Assembly: GCA_900551815.1 (NCBI GenBank)
Contig: URXE01000049.1
Location: 1-17,291, forward strand
Direction of reading: 5' to 3'
Length of the DNA: 17,291 nucleotides
Source of the DNA: an uncultured Collinsella sp.
GTDB taxonomy: Bacteria; Actinomycetota; Coriobacteriia; Coriobacteriales; Coriobacteriaceae
Shown here: one piece after another, positions 1 through 7,780 of the stretch
How the letters are laid out: every line of letters begins with the position of its first letter
Position numbering within the stretch: the stretch's first letter is position 1
Notes under the pieces: model-generated
Told to the model about the DNA's origin: nothing
What the model saw: the letters and a program-made list of their open reading frames with translations, nothing else
Database searches by the model: none
Made by a program: the position numbers and the translations under genes

Positions 1-1
1 A

Positions 2-70
2 CCGCAGGAAGCTTGGATACGCCTAGGCGCGGTCCAAGAAATCGTCCGCACCCCCGTTGCGGTGAAATAG
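2..70 (+). CDS. possible 3' end of an unidentified gene
   Basis: An open frame enters from the left edge and encodes 22 residues ending ...EIVRTPVAVK before a TAG stop at 68-70. The composition looks protein-like, but the piece is too short to assign to a family. The stop codon lies inside the left arm of the palindrome at 56-120, much as the VanZ stop at 13088-13090 lies inside its terminator. It could equally be chance readthrough of intergenic sequence. Confidence 0.25.
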   Translation, partial: PQEAWIRLGAVQEIVRTPVAVK

Positions 71-120
71 GGACTGTTTTAGCATTTCAAACCACCAAAC
101 AGTCCCTATTTCACCGCAAC
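56..120. repeat. long perfect palindrome with GGGAC core
   Basis: Two perfectly complementary 24-base arms (56-79 and 97-120) enclose a 17-base loop. Each arm carries GGGAC/GTCCC (70-74 and 102-106). No T-run follows on either strand, so a simple intrinsic terminator is unlikely. It resembles the short palindromes mobilised by RAYT transposases, and such a transposase lies about 3 kb to the right. The link to that transposase is inference. Confidence 0.75.
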
Positions 121-133
121 TTATTGAGGGGAT

Positions 134-172
134 GCCGTGGGACAAACGCTACTGATTCATTTGTCCCACGGC
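134..172. repeat. second GGGAC palindrome at the 3' end of the hydrolase gene
   Basis: Perfect 13-base arms GCCGTGGGACAAA (134-146) and its complement (160-172) surround a 13-base loop. It lies just beyond the stop codon of the minus-strand hydrolase, so it may help end or stabilise that transcript, although no good T-run follows on the minus strand. The segment GTGGGACAAACG (137-148) recurs with one change at 7906-7917 beside another inverted repeat. Confidence 0.7.
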
Positions 173-179
173 TCCTTTG

Positions 180-1598
180 CTAGAAGATTCGGCGCAGGTC
201 TCCGCGGTTGAGGGCTTCGTCGAAGAGGTGCTTGAACACCACGCTGCCGTGCAGGCCATCGTGCTCAAACTCGTTGGTCACCCAGGCATGCGAGTTGCCC
301 ACGCGGCTGAGCGTGTCGAACTGCAGGCCCGAATCTACGTACATGTCGTTGAAGTACACCGCGGCCTGGAGTGGCACCTCGTTGCATGCCAGGCGCTGTG
401 GGTCGTAGATCTTGTCCCAGCTGGTGTCTTCCATCAGCAGGTCCATCGCGGGCTTGAAGGGCTTAAGTTCGGGCATCTGCTCGAACATCCACGGGAACAT
501 GGCCTCGCCGGTAAACATGAGCGGGCGCGCGAGCGTGTCGAACTCGGCGCGGTGTGCCTTTTCCTCTGCCGCGGCCCAGCGAATGGGCATGGTGTCGCCA
601 TCGGCGTAGATGAACTCTTGCAGCGTCCAGTACAGCGGATTCGTGCGCGTGTTGGTGCGCTCGAAAGCGCGCATCAAAAAGCTATCGGATACTGAGGCAC
701 CGCAGCCCAGCGTGCCGTCGCCATCAACAAACGCATGGTCGATAATCCAGTGCATGCGCTCAAAGCTCGGCTTCATGCCAAAGTCGCTGCCCATGAGCTG
801 CAGGCGCTCGACCGTCATCGGCGAGCCGTCGGGTAGCACGGGCTTTTGCTCTTCGATCGCATCGGCCAGGGCTGCCACCCGCTCAACGTCGGCGGGGTAG
901 CGGTCATAATACTGCTGAGTCTTGGCTGCCATGCGCGGGAAGGTGTGCGCGTAGACCTCGCTGGCGCTCGCCGGCACGTGTGGAATGCCGCCGCAGGTAA
1001 AGCTTGCCGCCACGCCTTCGGGGAAGAGCGACAGATAGCTCAGGGTCAAAAAACCGCCGTAGCTTTGGCCGAGCGTGACCCACGGCTTGCCGCCAAAGCC
1101 CACGAGGCGTAGGTACTCAAAATCGCGCACGATGGAGCTGGCGAGGTGGCGCTTGAGGAAGTCCGCCTGCGAGCGTGCGGCATCGGAGCCGGCCGCTGCC
1201 GCACGCTCGCCCAGAGCCGCGATCGTGCGCCCGTCCACACAGCTGCTGCGCCCGGTGCCGCGCTGGTCGGGCAGGACGACGCGGAAGTGTTTGACGGCTT
1301 CCTCAATCCAGCCGTCGCTCGTGGGTGAGAGCGGACGCGGGCTCTCGCCACCAGGGCCGCCCTGCAAAAACAGGAGCAGCGGCAGATCGTCGTTGATGCG
1401 GTCGGGCGCGCAAACCACGCGGTAGAAGAGCTTGATGCTCTCGGGCGCGCCGGCGATTGGTGCCGGCATAGCGCCGCGGCGCATGGTGCTGCCGACGGCC
1501 AGGAGCATCGGCTCCAGGCCGCGCCAGTCAAGGGGGACGTCGATGCTGTGGTCCTCGACATAGAGGCCGGGGACGTTGTATGAAGTGATGAGGGCCAT
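180..1598 (-). CDS. alpha/beta hydrolase, proline iminopeptidase-like (S33)
   Basis: Predicted cytoplasmic serine hydrolase of 472 residues, resembling prolyl aminopeptidases that release N-terminal proline from peptides. Visible signatures are an oxyanion-hole segment QGGPGG (residues 80-84), the strand and turn DQRGTGRS (111-118), and the nucleophile elbow GQSYGG with Ser179. A His-rich segment near the C terminus (FEHDGLHG) may carry the catalytic His. No signal peptide is seen. An upstream ATG at 1688 would add 30 residues, but those lack family character and would run into the leader of divergent proA, so MALITS at 1598 is preferred; its ribosome-binding site is weak. The protein is longer than the smallest iminopeptidases and fits the larger S33 subgroup. 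Substrate is uncertain; a lipase or esterase role cannot be excluded. Confidence 0.85.
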   Translation of the reverse strand: MALITSYNVPGLYVEDHSIDVPLDWRGLEPMLLAVGSTMRRGAMPAPIAGAPESIKLFYRVVCAPDRINDDLPLLLFLQGGPGGESPRPLSPTSDGWIEEAVKHFRVVLPDQRGTGRSSCVDGRTIAALGERAAAAGSDAARSQADFLKRHLASSIVRDFEYLRLVGFGGKPWVTLGQSYGGFLTLSYLSLFPEGVAASFTCGGIPHVPASASEVYAHTFPRMAAKTQQYYDRYPADVERVAALADAIEEQKPVLPDGSPMTVERLQLMGSDFGMKPSFERMHWIIDHAFVDGDGTLGCGASVSDSFLMRAFERTNTRTNPLYWTLQEFIYADGDTMPIRWAAAEEKAHRAEFDTLARPLMFTGEAMFPWMFEQMPELKPFKPAMDLLMEDTSWDKIYDPQRLACNEVPLQAAVYFNDMYVDSGLQFDTLSRVGNSHAWVTNEFEHDGLHGSVVFKHLFDEALNRGDLRRIF

Positions 1599-1711
1599 GC
1601 GGTACTTCCGTTCGTTGCGGTGTTTCGGGTTGACCAATTCTACCGCCGCGGGCGAGGGCATGCACAAATCGGCTACCATGGATGGCAAACATCTAAGAGA
1701 AAGGGCCGCCC

Positions 1712-2998
1712 ATGTCGGTCGATATAGCTACGTATGTCCACGATCTTGCCGTTGCCGCCAAGGCAGCGTCGGCATCGCTTGCCACGGCGAGCGATGAGCA
1801 GCGTCAGGAGGCCGTGCGCGCCATGGCCGCAGCGCTGCGCGACGGTGTCGATTCCATCGTTGCCGCCAACGAGCTCGATATGTCCGCCGCGCGCGATGCG
1901 GGCACCTCGACGGGGCTCCTCGATCGCCTGTTGCTGACGCCCGAGCGCGTTGAGGGCATGGCCGCCGGCCTGGAGAAGCTCGCCGAGCTGCCCGATCCTG
2001 TCGGCCGCGTGCTCGACCACCGCGTGCTTGCAAGCGGCGTGGACCTCACCCGTGTGAGCGTGCCGCTGGGTCTGGTCGCCATGGTCTACGAGGCGCGCCC
2101 CAACGTAACGGCCGACGCCGCGGGCATCTGCATCCGCACCGGCAACGCCTGCATTCTGCGCGGCGGTTCGCTGGCCTATCACTCGTGCGCCATGATTGCC
2201 GAGCTGTTGGCCGATGCGCTTGAAGTCCAGAGTTTCCCGCGCGAGGCTGTGTCGATGATCGAGTCTACCGACCGCGAGGCCACCGGCGAGCTCATGAAGC
2301 TCCGCGGCATCGTCGACGTGCTTATTCCGCGTGGCGGTGCGGGCCTGATTCAGCGCTGCGTGCGCGAGTCGCTTGTACCGGTGATCGAGACGGGCACGGG
2401 TAACTGCCATATCTACGTGCATGAATCCGCCGACTTTGACAAGGCGCTCAACATTATCGTCAATGCCAAGACCCAGCGCGTGGGCGTGTGCAATGCCGCC
2501 GAGTCGCTGCTGGTCGACCGTGCCGTGGCCGACGCGTTTTTGCCCGCAGTCGTTGCCGTGCTGCACGACCACGGCGTGCTGATTCACGGCGACGAGGCCA
2601 CGTGCGCCGCATGCGCCGACGCTGGGCTTGTCGAGGGCGACGACTATGTTGCCGCGACTGAGGAGGACTGGGGCCGTGAGTACCTGGCGCTCGAGATGAG
2701 CGTGAAGGTCGTGGCGAACGAGGACGAGGCCATCGCACACATCAACCGCTACGGCACCATGCACTCCGAGGCCATCGTTGCCGAGGACGAGGATGCCTGC
2801 GAGCGCTTCCTGGATGCGGTCGATGCCTCGGCAGTTTACGCCAACGCCAGCACGCGCTTCACTGACGGCGGCGAGTTTGGGCTGGGTGCCGAGATCGGCA
2901 TCTCGACCCAAAAGCTCCATGCCCGCGGCCCCTTTGCCGCCGAGGCCCTCACCACCTACAAATACAAGCTCCGCGGCACCGGCCAGGTCCGTCCCTAA
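1712..2998 (+). CDS. proA: glutamate-5-semialdehyde dehydrogenase (gamma-glutamyl phosphate reductase)
   Basis: Second enzyme of proline synthesis: NADPH-dependent reduction of gamma-glutamyl phosphate to glutamate-5-semialdehyde in the cytoplasm. The 428-residue length is normal for ProA. Family segments are visible in order: PLGLVAMVYEARPNVTADA (118-136), RTGNACILRGG (142-152), the PRGGAGLI segment (206-213), ETGTGNCH (226-233), and the catalytic cysteine Cys260 in QRVGVCNAAES. A purine-rich AGAGAAAGGG precedes the ATG by a normal spacing. The partner kinase gene proB is not adjacent, unlike the common proBA arrangement. The gene diverges from the hydrolase and ends just before a 41-bp palindrome that could terminate it. 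Confidence 0.96.
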   Translation: MSVDIATYVHDLAVAAKAASASLATASDEQRQEAVRAMAAALRDGVDSIVAANELDMSAARDAGTSTGLLDRLLLTPERVEGMAAGLEKLAELPDPVGRVLDHRVLASGVDLTRVSVPLGLVAMVYEARPNVTADAAGICIRTGNACILRGGSLAYHSCAMIAELLADALEVQSFPREAVSMIESTDREATGELMKLRGIVDVLIPRGGAGLIQRCVRESLVPVIETGTGNCHIYVHESADFDKALNIIVNAKTQRVGVCNAAESLLVDRAVADAFLPAVVAVLHDHGVLIHGDEATCAACADAGLVEGDDYVAATEEDWGREYLALEMSVKVVANEDEAIAHINRYGTMHSEAIVAEDEDACERFLDAVDASAVYANASTRFTDGGEFGLGAEIGISTQKLHARGPFAAEALTTYKYKLRGTGQVRP

Positions 2999-3012
2999 AC
3001 TCCGTATAAACG

Positions 3013-3054
3013 AAAACCACCACAAAGGGGACAGGCACCTTTGTGGTGGTTTTT
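3013..3054 (+). repeat. 41-bp REP-like palindrome, copy 1 (terminator-like)
   Basis: Perfect 16-base arms AAAACCACCACAAAGG (3013-3028) and complement (3038-3053) enclose the 9-base loop GGACAGGCA, followed by one more T. It begins 14 bases after the proA stop and ends in a T-run, so it can also act as an intrinsic terminator. The whole element is the exact reverse complement of copies 2 and 3. Confidence 0.9.
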
Positions 3055-3215
3055 GCTTGTTCGCGCGTTCGTTCGTTGCTCAAGTGTATCTAAGCATATT
3101 TCCGTTAAGCAATAGATGACATTTCGGCAGGTGGACGGCATAATCGGTGAGTAGATTCTCGCTGCTTTGCATGTGCTGCGGCGGTATGTTTTGATATGAG
3201 AGCAAGGAGATGCCC

Positions 3216-3974
3216 ATGTCAAGAAAACCGCGGCAGAAATCGCAGATTGGCCTGTATCACATTACGATGAGAGGCAATGGCAAGCAGCTCCTGTTTGAGG
3301 ATGATGAAGACAGGAAGCGGCTGCTGTCACTTGTTCGGTCCTCGATATTACGATTCAACATCAAACTTATCGCTTGGTGTCTGATGGGCAACCATGTTCA
3401 TCTTGTTGTAAGCGATCCCGATGATAACGTGAGCGAGGCCATGCATCTTGTCATGTCTTGCTACGCGACATGGTATAACTGTCGGCATGGGCATGTCGGC
3501 CATGTTTTTCAGGACAGATTTTCGAGCGCTCCTATTTTGAGCGATGAGTATCTTCTCGATGCTATTCGATATGTGCATTTCAATCCGCAAAAGGCCGGGA
3601 TTTGTCTGTTCGACGAGTATCGATGGAGCAGCCATCTGGATTATGTTGAACGCGACCCGTCTATTGCGACGGTCGATTTAGCGTTTGTTCGCTTTGCGTT
3701 TCCGCGCGTTCGTGACTATCAGACTTTTATGGGCGCATCGAATGGTGTGGTCGTTCGTCCACCAACGGGCGGACGCATCGATGAGGATGAAGCCCTGGAT
3801 GTGGGGTTATCTCTGATTCGCTCGTTCGGCCTGAGTGAGCTTTCCGATGTCAAGGCTCTCGATAAAATCAAACGAAACGAGATTTTGGCTGCAATGCGGA
3901 GGGCCGGCCTTTCAATCCGTCAGATCCAGCGCTTGACGGGCGTGGGGGAGTGGTCAATTCGCAAGGCAGGTTAG
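3216..3974 (+). CDS. RAYT-type REP-associated HUH (Y1) transposase
   Basis: Single-strand DNA nuclease of the IS200/Y1 family, 252 residues. The N-terminal motif YHITMRGNGKQLLF (14-27), the HUH metal motif His60-Val-His62 in MGNHVHLVV, and the likely nucleophile Tyr119 in IRYVHFNP match the RAYT subgroup. The C terminus adds a helix-turn-helix-like segment (about 225-250, GLSIRQIQRLTGVGEWSIRKA). An AAGGAG touches the ATG at 3210 but sits six bases before the ATG at 3216, so the latter is chosen. Codons look more AT-rich than in the flanking genes, suggesting foreign origin. It is a single gene with no IS-type ends, flanked on both sides by oppositely oriented copies of one palindrome, as in the REP/RAYT modules best known from proteobacteria. 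Known RAYTs cut and join REP DNA; activity of this one is inferred. Confidence 0.9.
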   Translation: MSRKPRQKSQIGLYHITMRGNGKQLLFEDDEDRKRLLSLVRSSILRFNIKLIAWCLMGNHVHLVVSDPDDNVSEAMHLVMSCYATWYNCRHGHVGHVFQDRFSSAPILSDEYLLDAIRYVHFNPQKAGICLFDEYRWSSHLDYVERDPSIATVDLAFVRFAFPRVRDYQTFMGASNGVVVRPPTGGRIDEDEALDVGLSLIRSFGLSELSDVKALDKIKRNEILAAMRRAGLSIRQIQRLTGVGEWSIRKAG

Positions 3975-3988
3975 TTCCGATGCAAATA

Positions 3989-4029
3989 AAAACCACCACA
4001 AAGGTGCCTGTCCCCTTTGTGGTGGTTTT
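3989..4029. repeat. 41-bp REP-like palindrome, copy 2
   Basis: Same 16-base arms as copy 1 (3989-4004 and 4014-4029) with loop TGCCTGTCC, so the element is inverted relative to copy 1. It begins 14 bases after the transposase stop and lies between convergent genes. A-runs on one side and T-runs on the other make a bidirectional terminator role plausible. Confidence 0.9.
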
Positions 4030-4044
4030 AGGTGACGTGAGCGG

Positions 4045-4644
4045 TTAGGCCTGGAAGGTGTCGCGGTCGGGGGCGAAGGACTGCATGGCCGCGATGGTGC
4101 GGTCAAAGAGTTCGGGAAGCTCCCAGCCCAGCATCTCGGCACCCTGCGAAATCACATCGCGCGAGCAGCCGGCGGCAAAGCGCTTGTCCTTGAATTTCTT
4201 TTTGAGCGACTTGGTCGTAAAGTCCATGACGCTCTTGCTCGGGCGCATGATGACGGCGGCGCCAATCAGGCCGGTGAGCTCATCGCAGGCAAACAGGATC
4301 TTTTCCATCTGCAGCTCGGGCTTGGGCAGCGAAGAGTTGAAGTCGGACGTGTGTGTCTGGATGGCACGGATAAGCTCGGGAGACGCACCTTCGCCCTCAA
4401 GAATCTCGGCGGCATAGATGGTGTGGTTCATGGGGTCGTCCTCATGCTCCTCCCAATCCAGGTCGTGCAGCAGACCGACGATGCCCCAAAACTCCTCGTT
4501 CTCGGGGTCGAACTCGCGCGCAAAGTAGCGCATAGTGCCCTCGACCGTCTCGCCATGGGTGATGTGGAACGGGTCCTTGTTGTGCTCGTTGAGCAGTTCG
4601 AACGCGCGGTCGCGGGTGATTCCGGCGGTAAGCGGCTCTGCCAT
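4045..4644 (-). CDS. HD-domain metal-dependent phosphohydrolase family protein
   Basis: Predicted 199-residue cytoplasmic protein with the metal-binding pattern of the HD superfamily: His30 in HITHGETV, the His60-Asp61 pair in GLLHDLDWEEH, and Asp121 in FACDELTGLI. A further His77-region segment (NHTIYAAEIL) fits a bound-metal helix. Proteins of this form are usually annotated as predicted HD hydrolases; the substrate (nucleotide or other phosphoester) cannot be read from sequence. AAGGAG precedes the ATG by six bases, fixing the start. It is downstream of the carD-like gene on the same strand, separated by about 108 bases containing palindrome copy 3, so co-transcription may be interrupted. 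Its 3' end faces the transposase gene across copy 2. Confidence 0.85.
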   Translation of the reverse strand: MAEPLTAGITRDRAFELLNEHNKDPFHITHGETVEGTMRYFAREFDPENEEFWGIVGLLHDLDWEEHEDDPMNHTIYAAEILEGEGASPELIRAIQTHTSDFNSSLPKPELQMEKILFACDELTGLIGAAVIMRPSKSVMDFTTKSLKKKFKDKRFAAGCSRDVISQGAEMLGWELPELFDRTIAAMQSFAPDRDTFQA

Positions 4645-4698
4645 AAGGGACTCCTTGTGCTCGTGGGTATCGATAAGAATGAATACTACTAGAACAAG

Positions 4699-4740
4699 AA
4701 AACCACCACAAAGGTGCCTGTCCCCTTTGTGGTGGTTTTT
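4699..4740. repeat. 41-bp REP-like palindrome, copy 3
   Basis: The 41-base core is identical to copy 2, including loop TGCCTGTCC (4715-4723), plus one extra T. It sits between the 3' end of the carD-like gene and the 5' end of the HD gene. On the minus strand it could terminate carD transcription. Sequence identity over all 41 bases between separate gaps points to recent duplication. Confidence 0.9.
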
Positions 4741-4752
4741 GGTGCGGATGGG

Positions 4753-5238
4753 TTAGTTGAGGGCGGCTTGGGCTAGGCGGGCTTCGGCGTCCTCCTCGGT
4801 GACGCCCAGGGCCACGGCGAACTCCTCGATGGAGCGGCGCTTGGCTTCCTTGAGTACGCGCATGTAGTAAGAGCTGGGTTTTTTATCTGCTTCCTCGGCC
4901 TGGCGAATACGGTGCATCATGGTTTTTGCCACGCGGACCGTCTCGGGCGCACCCAGCTTGAGCTGCTGCTTAAAGTGCGTCTCCTCCAGCGAGCTGTTGC
5001 GCTCGGTAAAGGTGTCGCACTCCAGCTCGTCGTAGTGGCTCAGCAGGTGCTCGGCATCTTGCTGGGAGATGGCGGCGTGCAAACGATCGGCCTGCGCCAC
5101 GGGGTACATAAGGATCGTCTGCGCATGTCCCTGCTTGGTCTCGAGCAACAACATGGGCTGCGGCGTGTCGTCCCTAAAACCGACGACGGTGCAGACTCCC
5201 TGACCCGGATGAATGACGTGTTGACCGATTGAGAACAT
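4753..5238 (-). CDS. carD: CarD/CdnL-family transcriptional regulator
   Basis: A 161-residue protein of the CarD/CdnL/TRCF family. The N terminus FSIGQHVIHPGQGVCTVVG (2-20) is the typical beta-barrel RNA polymerase-interacting domain. The remainder is helical and charged, as in the DNA-binding C-terminal domain that stabilises open complexes at promoters. Family members bind the RNA polymerase beta subunit and modulate initiation, notably at rRNA and tRNA promoters. GGAGG lies four bases before the ATG. The gene diverges from argS. The family assignment is firm; whether this is the main essential CarD of the organism or a paralogue cannot be judged from one window. Confidence 0.85.
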   Translation of the reverse strand: MFSIGQHVIHPGQGVCTVVGFRDDTPQPMLLLETKQGHAQTILMYPVAQADRLHAAISQQDAEHLLSHYDELECDTFTERNSSLEETHFKQQLKLGAPETVRVAKTMMHRIRQAEEADKKPSSYYMRVLKEAKRRSIEEFAVALGVTEEDAEARLAQAALN

Positions 5239-5252
5239 GCTACCTCCAACTT

Positions 5253-5268
5253 ATACGAATTCACGTAT
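5253..5268. promoter_or_regulatory. possible operator: ATACG inverted repeat upstream of carD
   Basis: ATACG and CGTAT are separated by six bases, placed 15-30 bases upstream of the carD start codon, next to its ribosome-binding site. It could bind a dimeric regulator or form a weak hairpin in the leader. The arms are short, so chance is a real possibility. The rest of the 342-base divergent gap (5239-5580) is comparatively AT-rich and holds leaders for carD and argS; no gene is seen there. Confidence 0.3.
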
Positions 5269-5512
5269 GTTAAGAATACCACGCTGACGTGCGTAAACCC
5301 TTACTTTATGCAGGAAAAGCACACAACTCCGATAGGTAAGAGTATTCGATAAAATGCACTGCCAATTCATATGTTTATGCAGTTCCAACGCGTGCATAAT
5401 CTGCAGGCAAACCGCCAACTTTGTACCACCGCGCAAGAGCGGTAGTCATTTTTGTGCATATGCAATTTCGATTGGCTTTACCCTGCGACAGTGTGCGTCG
5501 CTTGTGATAGAG

Positions 5513-5521
5513 TGCTACAAA
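5513..5521 (+). promoter_or_regulatory. candidate extended -10 of argS
   Basis: TGC followed by TACAAA resembles the extended -10 of the rho promoter in this window (TGC TACACT, 8085-8093) and lies about 60 bases before the argS start. No convincing -35 hexamer is seen at the right distance. An AGGAGG ribosome-binding site follows at about 5571-5576. Confidence 0.35.
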
Positions 5522-5580
5522 CTCTGGCTTTTGCCCTACGAGTGACCAAGAGCTCGGGGGCTTTAACACAAGGAGGATCT

Positions 5581-7434
5581 ATGCCCGAGAAGATTGAAGA
5601 GCTGGTACGCGCTGCGCTTGCTGCGGCCCAGGAGGCCGGCGACCTTTCCGCATTTGAACTTGACGATTGCGCCATCGAGCGACCGGCTGACACTTCTCAT
5701 GGCGAGTGGACCTCCACCATGGCCCTGAAGTCCGCCAAGCTGGCTCACTGCGCTCCGCGCAAGATCGCCGAGGCCGTCGTTGCCCATATGCCCGAGGACC
5801 CCGCGATCGAGAAGGTCGAGATCGCAGGCCCCGGCTTCATCAACTTCTACCTCTCCGTCGCCGTCAAGAACGCCATCTTCGGCGAGGCCCGCGAGAAGGG
5901 CATGGACTTCGCCAAGTCCAACGTCGGCGGCGGCCTGAAGACCCAGGTCGAGTTCGTTTCCGCCAACCCCGTCGGCCCCATGCACATCGGCCATGGCCGC
6001 TGGGCCGCTCTGGGCGACTCCCTCTGCCGTGTTATGGACCACGCCGGTTACGATATCCAGCGTGAGTTCTACATCAACGACCACGGATCTCAGATGAACA
6101 CCTTCGGCAACTCCATCAGCACGCGCTATATGCAGCTCGCCGACATCATCGCCAAGCAGGGCGTGGACATCGATGAGGCTCACAAGCTGCTGATCGCCGA
6201 CCGCGATGCCTTCGTTGCCGACGAGAACGACGAGCATCCCGAGACCCATCCGTATCAGGATAACTTTGCCGAGACCCTGGGCAAGGACTCCTACGGCGGC
6301 GACTACATCATCGACGAGGCCGCCGAGTTCTGGCGCACCGACGGCGACAAGTGGGTCGAGGCCGATCCGCAGGAGCGCATGGAGAGCTTCCGTGAGCGCG
6401 GTTACGTGAAGATGGTCGACAACATGCGCGACCTCTGCCACGCCGTCAACTGCGACTTCGATCGTTGGTTCTCCGAGCGCTCGCTGTATGTGAAGGACAC
6501 CGAGGGCGAGACCGCCGGCACCTCCGCCGTCGATCGCGCTTTCGAGAAGCTCGACAAGATGGGCTACCTCTACACCAAGGACGGCGCCCTGTGGTTCCGC
6601 TCCACCGATCTGGGCGACGACAAGGACCGCGTCCTGATCAAGTCCGACGGTGAGTATACCTACTTCGCCTCCGACGTCGCCTATCACTGGGATAAGTTCC
6701 AGCGCGTCGACCACGTCATTGACATCTGGGGCGCCGACCACCACGGCTACATCGAGCGCGTCCGCTGCGTCTGCGACGCTCTCGGTTACCCCGGCAAGTT
6801 CGAGGTTCTGCTGGGCCAGCTCGTCAACCTGCTGCGCAACGGCAAGCCCGTCCGTATGTCCAAGCGCAAGGGCACCATGGTGACCCTGCAGGAGCTCGTC
6901 GATGAGGTCGGCTCTGACGCCGCCCGCTACACGCTCATCTCCAAGAGCTCCAACCAGATGGTCGACTTCGACATCGAGGCCGTCAAGAAGCGTGATAACT
7001 CCAACCCGGTGTACTACGTGCAGTACGCTCACGCCCGCGTATGCTCCATCCTGCGCCGTGCCGCTGACGTTACGCCCGAGCAGGCTGACGAGATGGGCAT
7101 GAAGGCCGTTGCCGCCAAGGCCATCGGTGAGAATGTCGATTACTCGCTGCTGACCGACCCGACCGAGCTCGCCCTTTCGCGTAAGCTCAACGAGCTCACC
7201 GACCTCATCGCCAACTGCGCTCGCGACCGCGCTCCGTTCCGTCTGACGCACTTTGCCGAGGAGCTCGCCGGCGACTTCCACAGCTTCTATGCTGCCTGCC
7301 AGGTGCTGCCGAGCGAGGGTCGTCCCGTCGACCCCGAGCTTTCGCGCGCCCGTCTGGCCGCTTGCGACGCTGTCCGCGTGACGCTCGCCCTGGTGCTTAC
7401 CCTTGTTGGCGTTTCCGCACCCGAGCAGATGTAA
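5581..7434 (+). CDS. argS: arginyl-tRNA synthetase
   Basis: Class I aminoacyl-tRNA synthetase that charges tRNA-Arg with arginine using ATP. The 617 residues show the N-terminal Add-1-like region, the ANPVGPMHIGHGR signature (128-140, HIGH at 135-138), the DIWGADHHGYIERV active-site segment (381-394), the KMSKS-like MSKRKG (426-431), and a C-terminal DALR-type anticodon-binding region including QYAHARVCSILRR (481-493). The start with AGGAGG five to six bases upstream (MPEKIEEL) is preferred over an upstream in-frame start at 5452, which would translate the promoter region. The gene is strongly GC3-biased, consistent with high expression. It stands alone, diverging from carD and followed by a strong terminator. 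Confidence 0.97.
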   Translation: MPEKIEELVRAALAAAQEAGDLSAFELDDCAIERPADTSHGEWTSTMALKSAKLAHCAPRKIAEAVVAHMPEDPAIEKVEIAGPGFINFYLSVAVKNAIFGEAREKGMDFAKSNVGGGLKTQVEFVSANPVGPMHIGHGRWAALGDSLCRVMDHAGYDIQREFYINDHGSQMNTFGNSISTRYMQLADIIAKQGVDIDEAHKLLIADRDAFVADENDEHPETHPYQDNFAETLGKDSYGGDYIIDEAAEFWRTDGDKWVEADPQERMESFRERGYVKMVDNMRDLCHAVNCDFDRWFSERSLYVKDTEGETAGTSAVDRAFEKLDKMGYLYTKDGALWFRSTDLGDDKDRVLIKSDGEYTYFASDVAYHWDKFQRVDHVIDIWGADHHGYIERVRCVCDALGYPGKFEVLLGQLVNLLRNGKPVRMSKRKGTMVTLQELVDEVGSDAARYTLISKSSNQMVDFDIEAVKKRDNSNPVYYVQYAHARVCSILRRAADVTPEQADEMGMKAVAAKAIGENVDYSLLTDPTELALSRKLNELTDLIANCARDRAPFRLTHFAEELAGDFHSFYAACQVLPSEGRPVDPELSRARLAACDAVRVTLALVLTLVGVSAPEQM

Positions 7435-7480
7435 TCTACGGGTCGTTTGACCGTGTAGGTTCGGCTTCGCTGAGCCCTAT

Positions 7481-7513
7481 AAGCCCGATCTCCATGCGGA
7501 GGTCGGGCTTTTT
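7481..7513 (+). terminator. intrinsic terminator of argS
   Basis: A 13-base stem (7481-7493 with 7498-7510, one G-T pair) closes on loop ATGC and is followed directly by a T-run. It lies about 47 bases after the argS stop. Confidence 0.85.
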
Positions 7514-7613
7514 GCGTTTGGCGGGGCTTTTTGGCGTGTTGGAAAATGCTACAAAAACGCAACTATACCGGTTTACGGGGCTGAATCGCCAACTGGCGAC
7601 CATGACGCCAATA

Positions 7614-7680
7614 GCGAAATTAAAACCGCAGGTAGACGGCTTGTCGAATATTAAAAATGCAGGGTATGGCTGGCTTGCAT
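7614..7680 (+). repeat. GCAGGTAG hairpin motif, first copy and a degenerate neighbour
   Basis: 7614-7635 matches 7841-7862 at 21 of 22 positions and centres on TAAAACCGCAGGTAG. Directly after it, 7657-7680 forms a related small hairpin (arms ATGCA and TGCAT around GGGTATGGCTGGCT). Function unknown. Confidence 0.6.
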
Positions 7681-7711
7681 CATTCTGGCCCCGTAATCCG
7701 GCATAGTTTTG

Positions 7712-7750
7712 AAAATGACCCCTTGGGGACGGAGGAATACAGATCATTTT
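7712..7750. repeat. palindrome with CCCCTTGGGG centre
   Basis: AAAATGA (7712-7718) pairs with TCATTTT (7744-7750). Inside lies CCCCTTGGGG followed by ACGGAGG, giving GGGGAC again. The element has the shape and core of the other intergenic palindromes of this window but a different arm sequence. Confidence 0.55.
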
Positions 7751-7780
7751 TGTCGCGGGTGTGAGCGGCACGAAACCGTC

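Noticed and set aside
1673..3025. Long open frame antisense to proA
   Set aside because: It mirrors a firmly identified proA gene; its product is low-information and Gly/Ala/His-rich, as expected from GC-rich antisense codons.
5420..5455. T-box-like stretch before argS (GTACCACCGCG with a short hairpin)
   Set aside because: The order of bases differs from the conserved T-box sequence, there is no specifier stem or matching terminator, and the hairpin has only five pairs.
5563..7281. 572-codon open frame antisense to argS
   Set aside because: It is a shadow of strong third-position GC bias in argS, with no domain or start signal.
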